Shown here one piece after another: positions 34,226-42,855 of a stretch of DNA of 64,000 nucleotides. The position numbers were made by a program, and so were the translations under genes. Position 1 is the first letter of the stretch; every line of letters begins with the position of its first letter. The notes under the pieces were generated by a model. That model made no database searches and was not told where the DNA came from. It saw only the letters and a list, made by a program, of their open reading frames with translations. The DNA comes from Pseudonocardia acidicola (GTDB lineage Bacteria; Actinomycetota; Actinomycetes; Mycobacteriales; Pseudonocardiaceae), in assembly GCF_012911935.1 (NCBI RefSeq), contig NZ_JAAXLA010000036.1, forward strand, positions 1 to 64,000, written 5' to 3'.

Positions 34226-35971
34226 CTAGCCGAGTCCGGCGCCCGAGGCGTCCACGACAGGCGCGGGGCGGGCGCGCCGCGCCCACCCGCCCCACGATGC
34301 CGCCCCGCGGGCGGGCTCGGACCAGTTGGGCTCGCTGTACACCAGCCGGGTCCCCCCGGTGGTCAGCCAGCGGTGCAGCAGCCGCACCTCCTCGGCCGGC
34401 GCTCCGTACAGCGGGCCCGGGCCGGGCAGGACCGTCTGCGCGCCGCGCCGCAACGCCTCGACCACCGGCATCGGCGGGGTCCCGCGGCGGGCCACGCCGG
34501 CCGCGGCGAGCCGGCCCCAGCGCAGCACCGCGAGCTCCCAGCCGCCGTGCCCGTCGGGCCGGGCCCCCACCAGCTCGGGCAGCGCGGCCAGCGCGGCCAG
34601 TCGCTGGGACCGCTCCAGCGCGACGATCAGCCTGGCGAGCTGGTCGCGGCGGCGTGCGGCGGCCTCGAAACGTTCCCGGTCGGCCAGCGCGGTGATCTCG
34701 TCGGCCAGCGCGCGCAGCGCCCCGTCGTCCTGCCCGGCGACCAGCGCCTGCAGTGCGGCGACCGCGGGCGCGTAGTCGTCCACCGGCTGGTACCCGGCGC
34801 ACGGGGCCTTGCAGCGGCCCAGCTCGTGCAGCACGCACGGGGCGGCCGACGGGTTGCGGGCCGGGATCCGCTGCGTGCACCGGCGCAGCGGGACGACCTC
34901 CAGCAGTGTCTCCGCGGCCGCCCGGGCCGAGCTGCGCGAGCCGAACGGGCCGAGCGCACCGGCGCGCGGGCTGGTGACCACCGACAGGCGGGGGAACGCC
35001 TCGGCGGTGGGCGCCACCCACCAGCCGCGGTCGGGATGGCGCGAGCGGCGGTTGTAGCGCGGCTTGTGCGCGGCCAGCAGCCGCAGCTCCCGGACCCCGG
35101 CCTCCAGCGCGTGCGCGCACACCACCGAGTCGACCCGCTCGGCCAGCCCGACCATCTCGCGCACCCGGCGGCGGCGCTCGCCCGCCGTGAAGTAGCTGCG
35201 GACCCGGCGGCGCAGGTCGCCGCTGGTGCCGACGTAGAGGACCTCGTCGCGGGGGCCGCGGAACAAGTACACCCCGGGCGCGCTCGGCACCGGCTCGGCC
35301 AGCCTGCGCTTCTGCCGCTGCTTCTGGGTCGGCCGGTGCGCCGATGCGTCGCGGGCCAGGGTCAGCAGCTCCTCCAGGCTCTGCACACCCAGGTTGCCGA
35401 TCCGCTCCAGCAGGTGGTGCAGCACCTCGACGGTGGCCCGGGCGTCCTCCAGCGCCCGGTGAGTGGGCAGGGTGGTGGTGCCGAGGAGCCGGGCCAGGGC
35501 GCCCAGCCGCACGCTCGGCGCCTCGCTGCGCGGGAGCACCGCACGGGCCAGCCGGGCCGTGCACAGCACCGGCGGCCGCGGCCACACCCGGCCGTGCCGT
35601 TCGCACGCCGCGCGCAGGAAGCCCACGTCGAAGGGCGCGTTGTGGGCCACCAGGACCGAACCGGACAGGAACTCCAGCAGGGTCGGCAACACCTCCGGCA
35701 GCCGCGGCGCGCCCGTGACCAGCGCCGTGGTGATGCCGGTCAGCGCGACGACGTTCGGCGGGATCCCGGTGCCCGGGTCGACCAGGGTGGCCAGCTCGCC
35801 GATCCGCTCGCCACCGCGGATCCTGACCGCGCCGATCTCGGTGATCGCGTCGCCTGCGGCGCTGCCACCGGTGGTCTCCAGGTCCAGCACCACGAAGGTG
35901 ACCTCGCGCAGGGGGGTGCCCAGCTCGTCGAAGGACAGCTGGGGAGCTTCGGTGGACGGCAGCGACGGCAC
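34226..35971 (-). CDS. DEDDh 3'-5' exonuclease fused to a UvrC-like GIY-YIG nuclease
   Basis: Fusion protein (581 aa) with an N-terminal epsilon-type exonuclease: ExoI motif LDLETTG (about 29-35), ExoII NAPFDVGFL, and ExoIII HRALEDARAT with the DEDDh histidine. The C-terminal half is a GIY-YIG domain, seen as GVYLFRGPRDEVLYVGTSGDLRRRVRSYF, followed by a cysteine-containing UvrC-like region (CTQRIPAR and CVLHELGRCKAPCAGY). The same fusion is found in mycobacteria (Rv2191). A role in DNA repair is likely. A divergent leaderless promoter for the NYN gene lies upstream. Confidence 0.92.
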   Translation of the reverse strand: MPSLPSTEAPQLSFDELGTPLREVTFVVLDLETTGGSAAGDAITEIGAVRIRGGERIGELATLVDPGTGIPPNVVALTGITTALVTGAPRLPEVLPTLLEFLSGSVLVAHNAPFDVGFLRAACERHGRVWPRPPVLCTARLARAVLPRSEAPSVRLGALARLLGTTTLPTHRALEDARATVEVLHHLLERIGNLGVQSLEELLTLARDASAHRPTQKQRQKRRLAEPVPSAPGVYLFRGPRDEVLYVGTSGDLRRRVRSYFTAGERRRRVREMVGLAERVDSVVCAHALEAGVRELRLLAAHKPRYNRRSRHPDRGWWVAPTAEAFPRLSVVTSPRAGALGPFGSRSSARAAAETLLEVVPLRRCTQRIPARNPSAAPCVLHELGRCKAPCAGYQPVDDYAPAVAALQALVAGQDDGALRALADEITALADRERFEAAARRRDQLARLIVALERSQRLAALAALPELVGARPDGHGGWELAVLRWGRLAAAGVARRGTPPMPVVEALRRGAQTVLPGPGPLYGAPAEEVRLLHRWLTTGGTRLVYSEPNWSEPARGAASWGGWARRARPAPVVDASGAGLG

Positions 35972-36054
35972 GGGTGCGGACGGTAACTGCGGCCTCCGAC
36001 ACTTCCGCGCCGCCCGTCAGCATGACGGCGTCCCCCGGCCGGTCGCCGCACGGA

Positions 36055-36060
36055 TAGCCT
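36055..36060 (+). promoter_or_regulatory. -10 box of a leaderless promoter (NYN gene)
   Basis: TAGCCT ends 6 nt before ATG 36067; no SD is present. Confidence 0.5.
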
Positions 36061-36066
36061 GGACCG

Positions 36067-37446
36067 ATGTACCCCGACGCAGACGACTCGCCCGGTGCGG
36101 GCGACGTCGCGTCGTGCCCGCCCGACGAGACCGCCGCCGCGCCCGACGAGCCGGCCGCCGCCGTCGACTGGGCGAGGTTGCCCGAGCCGGTCCGCACCCG
36201 GCTGGCCGAGGTCGCCGCGACCGCGGTCGGGGAGCTGCCGGTGGCCGACGTGCCGGTGCCGCTGCGCCGGCTCGCCCGGTTCACCCCGGCCAAGCGGGCC
36301 AAGCTGGGCGCCACCACCCTGGTCGCCGAGCTGCACTCGTCGGCGGCGTTGCGGACCGCGGTGCTGGCATGGTGGGACGCGCACCGGCCGGGTGAGCTCG
36401 ATGCCGGCTCCGAAGACCCGCTCACCGCGGCCGCCGCCGGTGTGCTCGGCGCCGACCCGAACGCCGCCGAGCTCGTGCAGGCCGCTGCCCGCCGCGGCGA
36501 GGTGGCCGAGCTGCGCGCGGAGCGCGACGCCGCGCTCTCCCGGGTGGACAAGCTGACCGTCGAGCTGGAGCGGCTGCGCGGCGAGCTCGCCGAGGCCCGT
36601 GAGCAGGCGCGCTCGGCCGACCAGCAGCGGGACGTGGAGTACCAGCAGCTGCGCCGCAGGGTGGGGGAGCAGGGCGCGAAGCTGCGGGCCGCGAACGACG
36701 CGAAGGCCGCCGCGGAGAACGCGGTGCACGAGCTGCGGCGCGCGGCCGAGCAGGAGCTGGCCGCCGCGCTCGCCGAACGCGACCGCGAACGCGCCCGGGC
36801 CGACCAGGAACGGCGCCGGGCCGCCCGCGCGGCGGCCGAGGTGGCGGCCGCACGGCAGGCCGCGCGGGAGGCCCGGCAGGCCGACGAGGTGCGGCTCGGA
36901 CTGCTGCTGGACACCCTCGGTGGGGCCGTTTCAGGGCTGCGCCGGGAGCTCGCGCTGGGTGGCGGGGGCGGGCCCCGTCCGGGTGATCTGGTCGCCGGGG
37001 TGCGCGGGGCGGCCCGCGCCGGGGCGCCGGTGGACGATCTCGCAGCCTTGGACGCGCTGCTCGCGCTGCCCGCGGTGCACCTGGTGGTCGACGGCTACAA
37101 CGTCAGCAAGACCGGCTACCCGGAACTCCCGCTGGCCGACCAGCGCACCCGGCTGGTGGGCCAGCTCGGTGCGCTGGCGGCGCGGACGGGGGTCGAGGTC
37201 ACCGTCGTCTTCGACGGGTCCGGGGTGGTCGCGGCGCCGACCCGCGGCTCGCGCGGGGTGCGCGTGCTGTTCAGCGACGCCGGGGTGCTCGCCGACGACG
37301 TGATCCGCTCGCTGGTCGCGGCCGAGCCCGAGGGCCGGCCGGTCCTGGTGGCGACGTCGGACCGCGCGGTCATGGAGTCGGTGCGCCGCCGGGGCGCGCA
37401 TGCGCTGCCCTCACCGGTTCTGCTGGCGCGGTTGGTCCGGGGTTGA
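36067..37446 (+). CDS. NYN-domain RNA-binding/nuclease-like protein with coiled coil
   Basis: Protein of 459 aa. The first 150 residues are acidic and helical, residues about 150-285 form a long Arg/Glu/Ala coiled coil (ELRAERDAALSRVDKLTVEL and onwards), and the C-terminal 130 residues are a NYN (PIN-like) domain. Its acidic residues are visible in VVDGYNVSKTG, VTVVFDGSGV and VLATSDRAVMESVRRRG. The NYN domain usually cuts or binds RNA. Leaderless start at ATG 36067. A small Cys-rich gene follows, then the NlpC/P60 gene. Confidence 0.87.
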   Translation: MYPDADDSPGAGDVASCPPDETAAAPDEPAAAVDWARLPEPVRTRLAEVAATAVGELPVADVPVPLRRLARFTPAKRAKLGATTLVAELHSSAALRTAVLAWWDAHRPGELDAGSEDPLTAAAAGVLGADPNAAELVQAAARRGEVAELRAERDAALSRVDKLTVELERLRGELAEAREQARSADQQRDVEYQQLRRRVGEQGAKLRAANDAKAAAENAVHELRRAAEQELAAALAERDRERARADQERRRAARAAAEVAAARQAAREARQADEVRLGLLLDTLGGAVSGLRRELALGGGGGPRPGDLVAGVRGAARAGAPVDDLAALDALLALPAVHLVVDGYNVSKTGYPELPLADQRTRLVGQLGALAARTGVEVTVVFDGSGVVAAPTRGSRGVRVLFSDAGVLADDVIRSLVAAEPEGRPVLVATSDRAVMESVRRRGAHALPSPVLLARLVRG

Positions 37447-37561
37447 GCCCCGGCCGGCCCGGGTGGTCGAACCGGCCGGCTCGCACTCGCTCGCCCGGGA
37501 ATGTCGGTGCCCGGTCGTAGCGTCCGCGGCGATCGCGAACCGGATCGTCGAGGGAGCAGAA

Positions 37562-37831
37562 ATGATCATCGACTGCGACAGCTGCGCGGTCCGCGGGGAC
37601 GCCTGCGGCGACTGCGTGATCGGCGTGCTGCTGGGTGTCCCATCGCCGCGCGTCCGGACGGGGGAAGCACCGTCCGGCGCCCCGATCGTGCAGTTCGACG
37701 CACCGGAGGAGCGCGCGCTCGCTGTTCTGGCGGACCAGGGTTTGGTGCCGAAGTTGCGTTTGGTGGCCGATCGTCCGCGCCGAGCTTCCCCCGACTCGAC
37801 GAGTGATTCCCAGGGTCGTCACGTAGGGTAA
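37562..37831 (+). CDS. Small conserved cysteine-rich protein
   Basis: Protein of 89 aa starting MIIDCDSCAVRGDACGDCV. Four cysteines in two CxxC pairs (CDSC and CGDC) within the first 20 residues suggest a bound zinc or a redox site. The middle VPSPRVRTGEAPSGAP is probably disordered, and the end PEERALAVLADQGLVPKLRLV is helical. ATG 37562 follows GAGGGAG. I know similar small proteins next to the NlpC/P60 gene in other actinobacteria, but no function. It lies 115 bp after the NYN gene. Confidence 0.7.
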   Translation: MIIDCDSCAVRGDACGDCVIGVLLGVPSPRVRTGEAPSGAPIVQFDAPEERALAVLADQGLVPKLRLVADRPRRASPDSTSDSQGRHVG

Positions 37832-37917
37832 TGAAATGCCGTCATAGAACGGCGACCGGTCACTTCCTGGTGCCTGACAGTGACTACTGCAACTCGCCAC
37901 GCCGAGGCGCCCCCGTG

Positions 37918-37948
37918 TTGGACGCCTTTGGGGCTGTCTCCGTAATCT
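37918..37948 (+). promoter_or_regulatory. Promoter candidate for the NlpC/P60 gene
   Basis: TTGGAC (37918-37923) and TAATCT (37943-37948) are separated by 19 bp. Transcription from here would give a 5' leader of about 120 nt before GTG 38076. TAGGGT near 37825 is a second -10 candidate. Confidence 0.4.
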
Positions 37949-38075
37949 CCGCGAGACCTTGCGGAGGGTCAGCCATTCGACCGGAGTGGCGACGCAGGGT
38001 CACCGTCTGCTCCATCGTTCGGGACATTCGTGCCCCGGTCGGGGAGCGGCGGTTCGAGGAAGGAGACACGTCCGC

Positions 38076-39134
38076 GTGGTGTCGCCTCGACGCAGTGGTA
38101 CCCGGCCCGGCCGGTTCGTCCTGCGGGCGCTGCCCGTGATCGTCACCGCTGTCGTGGCCGTCGGGGTCGCCGTGACCCCGGCCGGTGCAGACCCAGCCCC
38201 GCCACCCCAGAACGCCGCCGACGCGCAGGCCCAGCTCCAGCAGGCCCAGCACGATGCGGAGGCGATCACCGAGCAGTGGCACGCGGCGCAGGACGACCTG
38301 ACGGCCAAGAAGGCCCAGGCCGAGACCCTCGCCGCCGCCGTCGGGCCGGCCAAGGCCGCCGCCGATCAGGCGAGGGCCGACGAGGAGCAGTTCCGCCAGC
38401 AGACCGACATGGTCGCGCTGTCCACCTTCGAGAGCGGCCGCCTCGACCAGTTCAGCGCGCTGCTCGCGAGCGCGTCGCCGCAGGACTACATCGACCAGAT
38501 GTCGGCTCTGGAGACGCTCTCGGCCGAGCAGAAGCAGGCTCTCGACGAGCTGCTGGCCAAGGTCCAGGCCACCCAGAAGGCGCAGGCCGACGCCGACGCC
38601 GCGACCACCGCGGCCCAGCAGGCCGCCGATGCGGCCCAGCAGGCCGCCGATGAGATCGGCGCCCGCAAGAAGGACGCCGAGACCCACGTCGCCGAGGTCG
38701 AGAAGCTGCTGGCACAGCTCAGCCCGCGGCAGCGCGACGAGATCAACGGGCCCACCATCTCCGCGCCGGTCCTGCCGATCCTCGGCACCGGGGTCGGGGT
38801 CCGGGCGCTCAAGGCGGCCGCCACCCAGCTCGGAAAGCCCTACCAGTGGGGCGCCACCGGCCCGAACAGCTACGACTGCTCCGGGCTCACCTCGTGGGCG
38901 TTCAGGCAGGCCGGCATCACCCTGCCCCGGTCGAGCAGCCAGCAGGCGACGGTCGGCCAGCCGGTCTCCTGGGACCAGTTGCAGCCCGGTGACCTGGTCT
39001 TCTACTACCACCCGGTCAGCCACGTCGGGATCTACGCCGGCGACGGCAAGTTCATCAACGCGCCCCAGACCGGTGACGTCGTCCGGTACCAGACGGTGTC
39101 GAAGAGCGCCTTCTCCGGCGCTCGGCGTCTCTGA
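38076..39134 (+). CDS. NlpC/P60-family peptidoglycan hydrolase (Rip-like)
   Basis: Secreted D,L-endopeptidase (352 aa) that cuts cell-wall stem peptides. A signal sequence of about 35 residues ends in VAVTPAGADP. A long coiled-coil region (about 45-215) probably keeps the enzyme inactive or docks it. The C-terminal NlpC/P60 domain has the catalytic Cys in YDCSGLTSWAF, His in SHVGIYAGDGKFINAP, and the KPYQWGATGPNSYDCSG entry motif. GTG 38076 is chosen since GAGGAAGGAG (38057-38066) lies 9 nt before. Known relatives (Rv2190c, RipC-like) act in cell division and elongation. Confidence 0.92.
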   Translation: MVSPRRSGTRPGRFVLRALPVIVTAVVAVGVAVTPAGADPAPPPQNAADAQAQLQQAQHDAEAITEQWHAAQDDLTAKKAQAETLAAAVGPAKAAADQARADEEQFRQQTDMVALSTFESGRLDQFSALLASASPQDYIDQMSALETLSAEQKQALDELLAKVQATQKAQADADAATTAAQQAADAAQQAADEIGARKKDAETHVAEVEKLLAQLSPRQRDEINGPTISAPVLPILGTGVGVRALKAAATQLGKPYQWGATGPNSYDCSGLTSWAFRQAGITLPRSSSQQATVGQPVSWDQLQPGDLVFYYHPVSHVGIYAGDGKFINAPQTGDVVRYQTVSKSAFSGARRL

Positions 39135-39157
39135 CAGACTCATCCGCTCCCCACACC

Positions 39158-39192
39158 CGGGCGGCGGCCGGTCCGAGACCGGCTGCCGCCCG
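39158..39192 (+). terminator. Rho-independent terminator of the NlpC/P60 gene
   Basis: Arms 39158-39172 and 39178-39192 pair over 15 bp with one mismatch around a 5-nt loop, followed by a T-rich stretch (ATCTGTTTCTC). It lies 23 bp after the NlpC/P60 stop. Confidence 0.85.
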
Positions 39193-39211
39193 ATCTGTTT
39201 CTCGGGCCAGA

Positions 39212-39217
39212 TAGCGT
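39212..39217 (+). promoter_or_regulatory. -10 box of a leaderless promoter (pimB)
   Basis: TAGCGT ends 7 nt before GTG 39225; no SD is present. Confidence 0.5.
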
Positions 39218-39224
39218 CGCGCCC

Positions 39225-40373
39225 GTGCCTCGCACACTGCTGGTGACCAACGACTTCCCGCCCCGCGCCGGCGGCATCCAGAACTACCTCCAGGCGCTGG
39301 CCGACCGGTTGCCCGCGGGCGAGCTCGCCGTCTACGCGCCCGCCTGGCCGGGAGCCGCCGAGTTCGACGCCGGTCGCGGCTACCCGGTGCACCGGCACCC
39401 CACCTCGCTGATGCTGCCGGTGCCCGCGGTCGCCCGGCGGGCTGCCGCGCTGGCCCGCGAGCACGGCGCCACCACCGTCTGGTTCGGCGCGGCCGCGCCG
39501 CTGGCGCTGCTCGGGCCGGGTCTGCGCCGCCGGGCCGGGGTCGAGCGCGTGGTGGCCAGCACGCACGGCCATGAGGTGGGCTGGTCGATGCTGCCCGGCG
39601 CCCGGCAGGCGCTGCGCCGGATCGGCAGCGACGCCGACGTGCTCACCGTCATCTCGCGTTACACCCGGGGCCGGGTGGCCGCCGCCTTCGGGCCCCACGC
39701 CGCACTGGAGCACCTCCCGTCGGGGATCGACGGTGAGATCTTCCGCCCCGACCCGGGAGCCCGCGCCGAGCTGCGCGCCCGCTACCGCCTGGGTGAGGCT
39801 CCGGTGGTGACGTGCGTGTCCCGGCTGGTGGCCCGGAAGGGCCAGGACATGCTGGTGCGGGTGCTGGGTGAGCTGCGCAGGCGGGTGCCGGGAACCCGGC
39901 TGCTGATCGTCGGTTCCGGCCCGGACGCCGGCCGCCTACGCCGGCTGGCCGCCGAACACGGCGTCAGCGAACACGTGGTGTTCACCGGCGCGGTCCCGGC
40001 GGCCGAGTTGCCCGCGCACCACGCGGTCGGGGACGTCTTCGCGTTGCCGTGCCGGACCCGCGGCGGGGGACTGGACGTCGAGGGGCTGGGCATCGTGCTG
40101 CTCGAGGCCTCCGCCTGCGGGGTGCCGGTGGTGGCCGGCGACTCCGGTGGCGCCCCGGAGACCGTGCTGGAGGGTCGAACCGGGCACGTGGTGGGCGGTC
40201 GCGACACCGCGGCGCTCACCGACGCGCTTGCCCGGCTGCTGGCCGACCCCGACCGTGCACAGGCGATGGGCGCCGCCGGGCGGGAGTGGATGCTCCAGGA
40301 CTGGAGCTGGTCGGGTCTCGTCCGGCGGCTGCGCGGGCTGCTCGACGGCGCACCGGTGGTGACCGGCGGGTGA
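39225..40373 (+). CDS. pimB: Glycosyltransferase family 4, PimB'-like mannosyltransferase
   Basis: GT-B fold enzyme (382 aa) predicted to add the second mannose to phosphatidylinositol mannoside using GDP-mannose at the inner membrane face. The N-terminal TNDFPPRAGGIQNYLQAL and C-terminal donor site (VSRLVARKGQDML, then GLGIVLLEASACGVPVVAGDSGGAPE with the E-x7-E motif) are conserved. Gene order (NlpC/P60, pimB, fadD15) equals that around Rv2188c. GTG 39225 lies 7 nt after a -10 box. Function is inferred from order and family. Confidence 0.88.
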   Translation: MPRTLLVTNDFPPRAGGIQNYLQALADRLPAGELAVYAPAWPGAAEFDAGRGYPVHRHPTSLMLPVPAVARRAAALAREHGATTVWFGAAAPLALLGPGLRRRAGVERVVASTHGHEVGWSMLPGARQALRRIGSDADVLTVISRYTRGRVAAAFGPHAALEHLPSGIDGEIFRPDPGARAELRARYRLGEAPVVTCVSRLVARKGQDMLVRVLGELRRRVPGTRLLIVGSGPDAGRLRRLAAEHGVSEHVVFTGAVPAAELPAHHAVGDVFALPCRTRGGGLDVEGLGIVLLEASACGVPVVAGDSGGAPETVLEGRTGHVVGGRDTAALTDALARLLADPDRAQAMGAAGREWMLQDWSWSGLVRRLRGLLDGAPVVTGG

Positions 40374-40380
40374 TGCCGGC

Positions 40381-42213
40381 TCAGGCGTGCTGCTTGGCCC
40401 CGCTGTAGATCGCGCTGATGTCGTCGGCGAACTTCGAGGCGACGACGTTGCGCTTGACCTTCATCGTCGGCGTCATCTCGCCGCCCGCCTCGGTGAAGTC
40501 CACCGGCAGGATCCGGAACTTGCGGATCTGCTCGGCCCGGGACACGGCCTGGTTGGCGTCCTCCACGGCGGCCGCGATCTCGCCGCGCAGCTCGGGGTCG
40601 TCGACCAGGTCGGCTGCGCCGTCTCCGGCCGGTTTGCCGTTGCGTTCCCGCCAGGCCGGCAGCGCCTCGTGGTCGATCGTGATCAGCGCGGCGACGAACG
40701 GCTGCCCGTCGCCGACGACCATGCACTGGCTGACCAGCGGGTGTGCGCGCAACCGGTCCTCGAGCACCGCCGGGGCGACGTTCTTGCCCCCGGCCGTGAC
40801 GATGATCTCCTTCTTGCGGCCGGTGATCGTCAGGAAGCCGTCGTCGTCGAGCTCGCCGATGTCGCCGCTGTGGAACCAGCCCTCCTCGATCGCCTCGGCG
40901 GTCGCGGTGGGGTTGCGCCAGTACCGCCGGAACACGATGTCGCCGGACAGCATGATCTCGCCGTCGTCGGCGATCCGGACGGCGTGCCCGGGGATCGGGC
41001 GGCCCACGCTGCCGACGCGCTGCGCCGACAGCGTGTTCACGGTGATCCCCGCCGAGGTCTCGGTGAGTCCGTAGCCCTCCAGGATCGGCAGCCCGACGCC
41101 GCGGAAGAAGTGACCCAGCCGCTCGCCGAGCGGGGCGCTGCCGGACACCGCGGCGACGACGTTGCCGCCGACCGCGGCCCGCAGCTTGCCGTAGACGAGC
41201 TTGTCGAACAGCGTGTGCTTGAGCGACAGCAGCAGGCCCGGCCCGCCGGCGTCCTGGGCCCGGCTCCACGCGATCGCGGTGTCCGCGGCGGCGTCGAAGA
41301 TCTTTCCCTTGCCCTCGGTGTGGGCCTTCTGCCGGGCGCCGTTGTAGACCTTCTCGAACACGCGCGGCACCGCGAGCAGGAACGTCGGCCTGAAGACGGC
41401 CAGGTCGGCCAGCAGGTTCGCGACGTCGGGGGTGTGTCCGATGGTCGTGCGGGTCTGCACCGCGCCGCACTGGATGACCTTGCCGAACACGTGCGCGAGC
41501 GGCAGGAACAGCAGTACCGAGCCGCCCGCGGTGAGCAGTTCGGGGAAGACGTCGGACACGGTCTTGCACTCGGCGACCAGGTTGCGGTTCGTCAGCTCGA
41601 CGCCCTTGGGCCGGCCGGTGGTGCCCGAGGTGTAGATCAGGGTGGCCAGGTCGTCGGCCTTGACCGCACGGCGCCGGGCGTGCACCTCGTCGTCGGCGGT
41701 GCCGGAGCCGAGGGCGACCAGTGCGTCCACCGCCCCGGGTGTGCTCGGCGACCCGGCGGGTGGCTCGATCTGCCAGATCCGCTTCAGCGCGTTCAGTGAA
41801 TCGGCGACGCTCTCGACGAGGCCGCGGTGCTTCTCGGTCTCGACGATGATCGCGACGGCGCCGGAGTCGGACAGGATCCAGGAGATCTGCTCGGCCGAGG
41901 AGGTCTCGTAGATCGGGACCGTGACGCCGCCGGCGGCGAGGATCGCGTAGTCGAGCAGCGTCCACTCGAAGCGGGTGCGTGACAGCAGGGCCACCCGGTC
42001 ACCCGGCTCGACCCCGGCGGCGATCAGCCCGCGGGCCACGGCGGTGACCTGCTCGGCGAACCGGGCCGCGGGGACGTCGGTCCACGCGCCGTCGGCGCCA
42101 CGGCGCCGGAACAGGATCGCGTCGGCGTGCCGCTCGGCGTTGTGGTAGACCGCGCCGACGAGGTTCTCGTCCTCACCGACCCGGACCGTTGCGGGCACGC
42201 TGTACTCACGCAC
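40381..42213 (-). CDS. fadD15: Long-chain fatty acid--CoA ligase, FadD15-like
   Basis: AMP-forming acyl-CoA synthetase (610 aa). Motifs: the P-loop TLIYTSGTTGRPKGVEL, the substrate-gate EGYGLTETSAGI, the adenylate motif GWFHSGDIGELDDDGFLTITGRKKE, and the C-terminal catalytic lysine in PTMKVKRNVV. GTG 42213 follows AGGAGG at 7 nt, the best ribosome binding site of the region. It is convergent with pimB (7 bp apart) and divergent from the SRPBCC gene. The chain-length preference is unknown. Confidence 0.95.
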   Translation of the reverse strand: MREYSVPATVRVGEDENLVGAVYHNAERHADAILFRRRGADGAWTDVPAARFAEQVTAVARGLIAAGVEPGDRVALLSRTRFEWTLLDYAILAAGGVTVPIYETSSAEQISWILSDSGAVAIIVETEKHRGLVESVADSLNALKRIWQIEPPAGSPSTPGAVDALVALGSGTADDEVHARRRAVKADDLATLIYTSGTTGRPKGVELTNRNLVAECKTVSDVFPELLTAGGSVLLFLPLAHVFGKVIQCGAVQTRTTIGHTPDVANLLADLAVFRPTFLLAVPRVFEKVYNGARQKAHTEGKGKIFDAAADTAIAWSRAQDAGGPGLLLSLKHTLFDKLVYGKLRAAVGGNVVAAVSGSAPLGERLGHFFRGVGLPILEGYGLTETSAGITVNTLSAQRVGSVGRPIPGHAVRIADDGEIMLSGDIVFRRYWRNPTATAEAIEEGWFHSGDIGELDDDGFLTITGRKKEIIVTAGGKNVAPAVLEDRLRAHPLVSQCMVVGDGQPFVAALITIDHEALPAWRERNGKPAGDGAADLVDDPELRGEIAAAVEDANQAVSRAEQIRKFRILPVDFTEAGGEMTPTMKVKRNVVASKFADDISAIYSGAKQHA

Positions 42214-42338
42214 TGTTGACCTCCTGGCCGGCGCTGGCAGGCTTCTCCGCGCGCAACCTATCGTGTCGCTGCACCCGGGTGCACTGTCTGTTTCGACCGA
42301 TTTCGCCGGCGCGGCGGGCATGCGGAAGGCTGAACGGC

Positions 42339-42749
42339 ATGCCGTCGGTCGACGTGGTGGACGAGATCTTCCTCGCGGTCCCGCGCGAGCGGGTCGCAGC
42401 CGAGTTCGCGGTGCCTGCGCGCTGGTCGCAGCTGTGGCCCGACCTGCGGCTGGAGGTGGTCACCGACCGCGGGCCCCGGGGTGTGCGCTGGACGGTCGAG
42501 GGCGCCCTGGTCGGCAGCATGGAGGTGTGGCTGGAGGAGGTGCTGGACGGCACGGTCCTGCACTACTTCCTGCGGGCCGACCCGGTTGGCCCGGACGGGG
42601 GTCCGGCGCCCGCGCCGCCGCGCCGGGCAGCCGCGGAGTCGCGTCGCCGCCAGCGCGCGGCCAAGGCGATCGGGTTCGCCCTGAAGGACCGGCTCGAGGC
42701 CGGGCGCGAGGCGGGGGAGCCGCCGGGGTCCTGGCCGGACGCGGACTGA
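42339..42749 (+). CDS. SRPBCC-superfamily (START-like) protein
   Basis: Ligand-binding protein of 136 aa. The opening VDEIFLAVPRERVAAEFAVPARWSQLWPDLRLEV has the polyketide cyclase/START pattern in which a long C-terminal helix closes a hydrophobic cavity; that helix is probably AKAIGFALKDRLEAGRE. A Pro/Ala/Arg-rich insert (about residues 88-105) precedes it. Substrate unknown. It sits where Mtb has Rv2186c/Rv2185c-like genes. A second SRPBCC gene occurs 0.9 kb downstream. Confidence 0.75.
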   Translation: MPSVDVVDEIFLAVPRERVAAEFAVPARWSQLWPDLRLEVVTDRGPRGVRWTVEGALVGSMEVWLEEVLDGTVLHYFLRADPVGPDGGPAPAPPRRAAAESRRRQRAAKAIGFALKDRLEAGREAGEPPGSWPDAD

Positions 42750-42773
42750 CGGCGACGCGCGCACTGAAACAGG

Positions 42774-42804
42774 GCGACTCGCGGGTGGGGTGGCGCGACT
42801 CGCG
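42774..42804. repeat. Two-copy 21-bp repeat related to the 14.9-kb repeat
   Basis: GCGACTCGCG occurs at 42774 and again at 42795, in the gap before the phosphoesterase gene. Read on the other strand it gives CGCGAGTCGC, sharing GCGAGTC with the 22-bp repeat at 14926. GCGACTCGCGGGT also recurs at 50636-50648. Confidence 0.6.
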
Positions 42805-42841
42805 CGACGACGATCACCGCGCCGCGGCCGGCGGCGCGAGG

Positions 42842-42847
42842 TAGCGT
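42842..42847 (+). promoter_or_regulatory. -10 box of a leaderless promoter (phosphoesterase)
   Basis: TAGCGT ends 8 nt before ATG 42856; no SD is present. Confidence 0.5.
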
Positions 42848-42855
42848 GCTGATCC

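Noticed and set aside
33891-36914. A 1007-aa minus-strand open frame
   Set aside because: It only joins the true AsnC-like gene to an antisense frame of the nuclease and NYN genes; composition is low-complexity Ala/Arg/Gly.
37832-38075. c-di-AMP (ydaO) riboswitch before the NlpC/P60 gene
   Set aside because: Such riboswitches are known before wall hydrolase genes, but I could not match the conserved sequence blocks here. Kept only as an unassigned leader.
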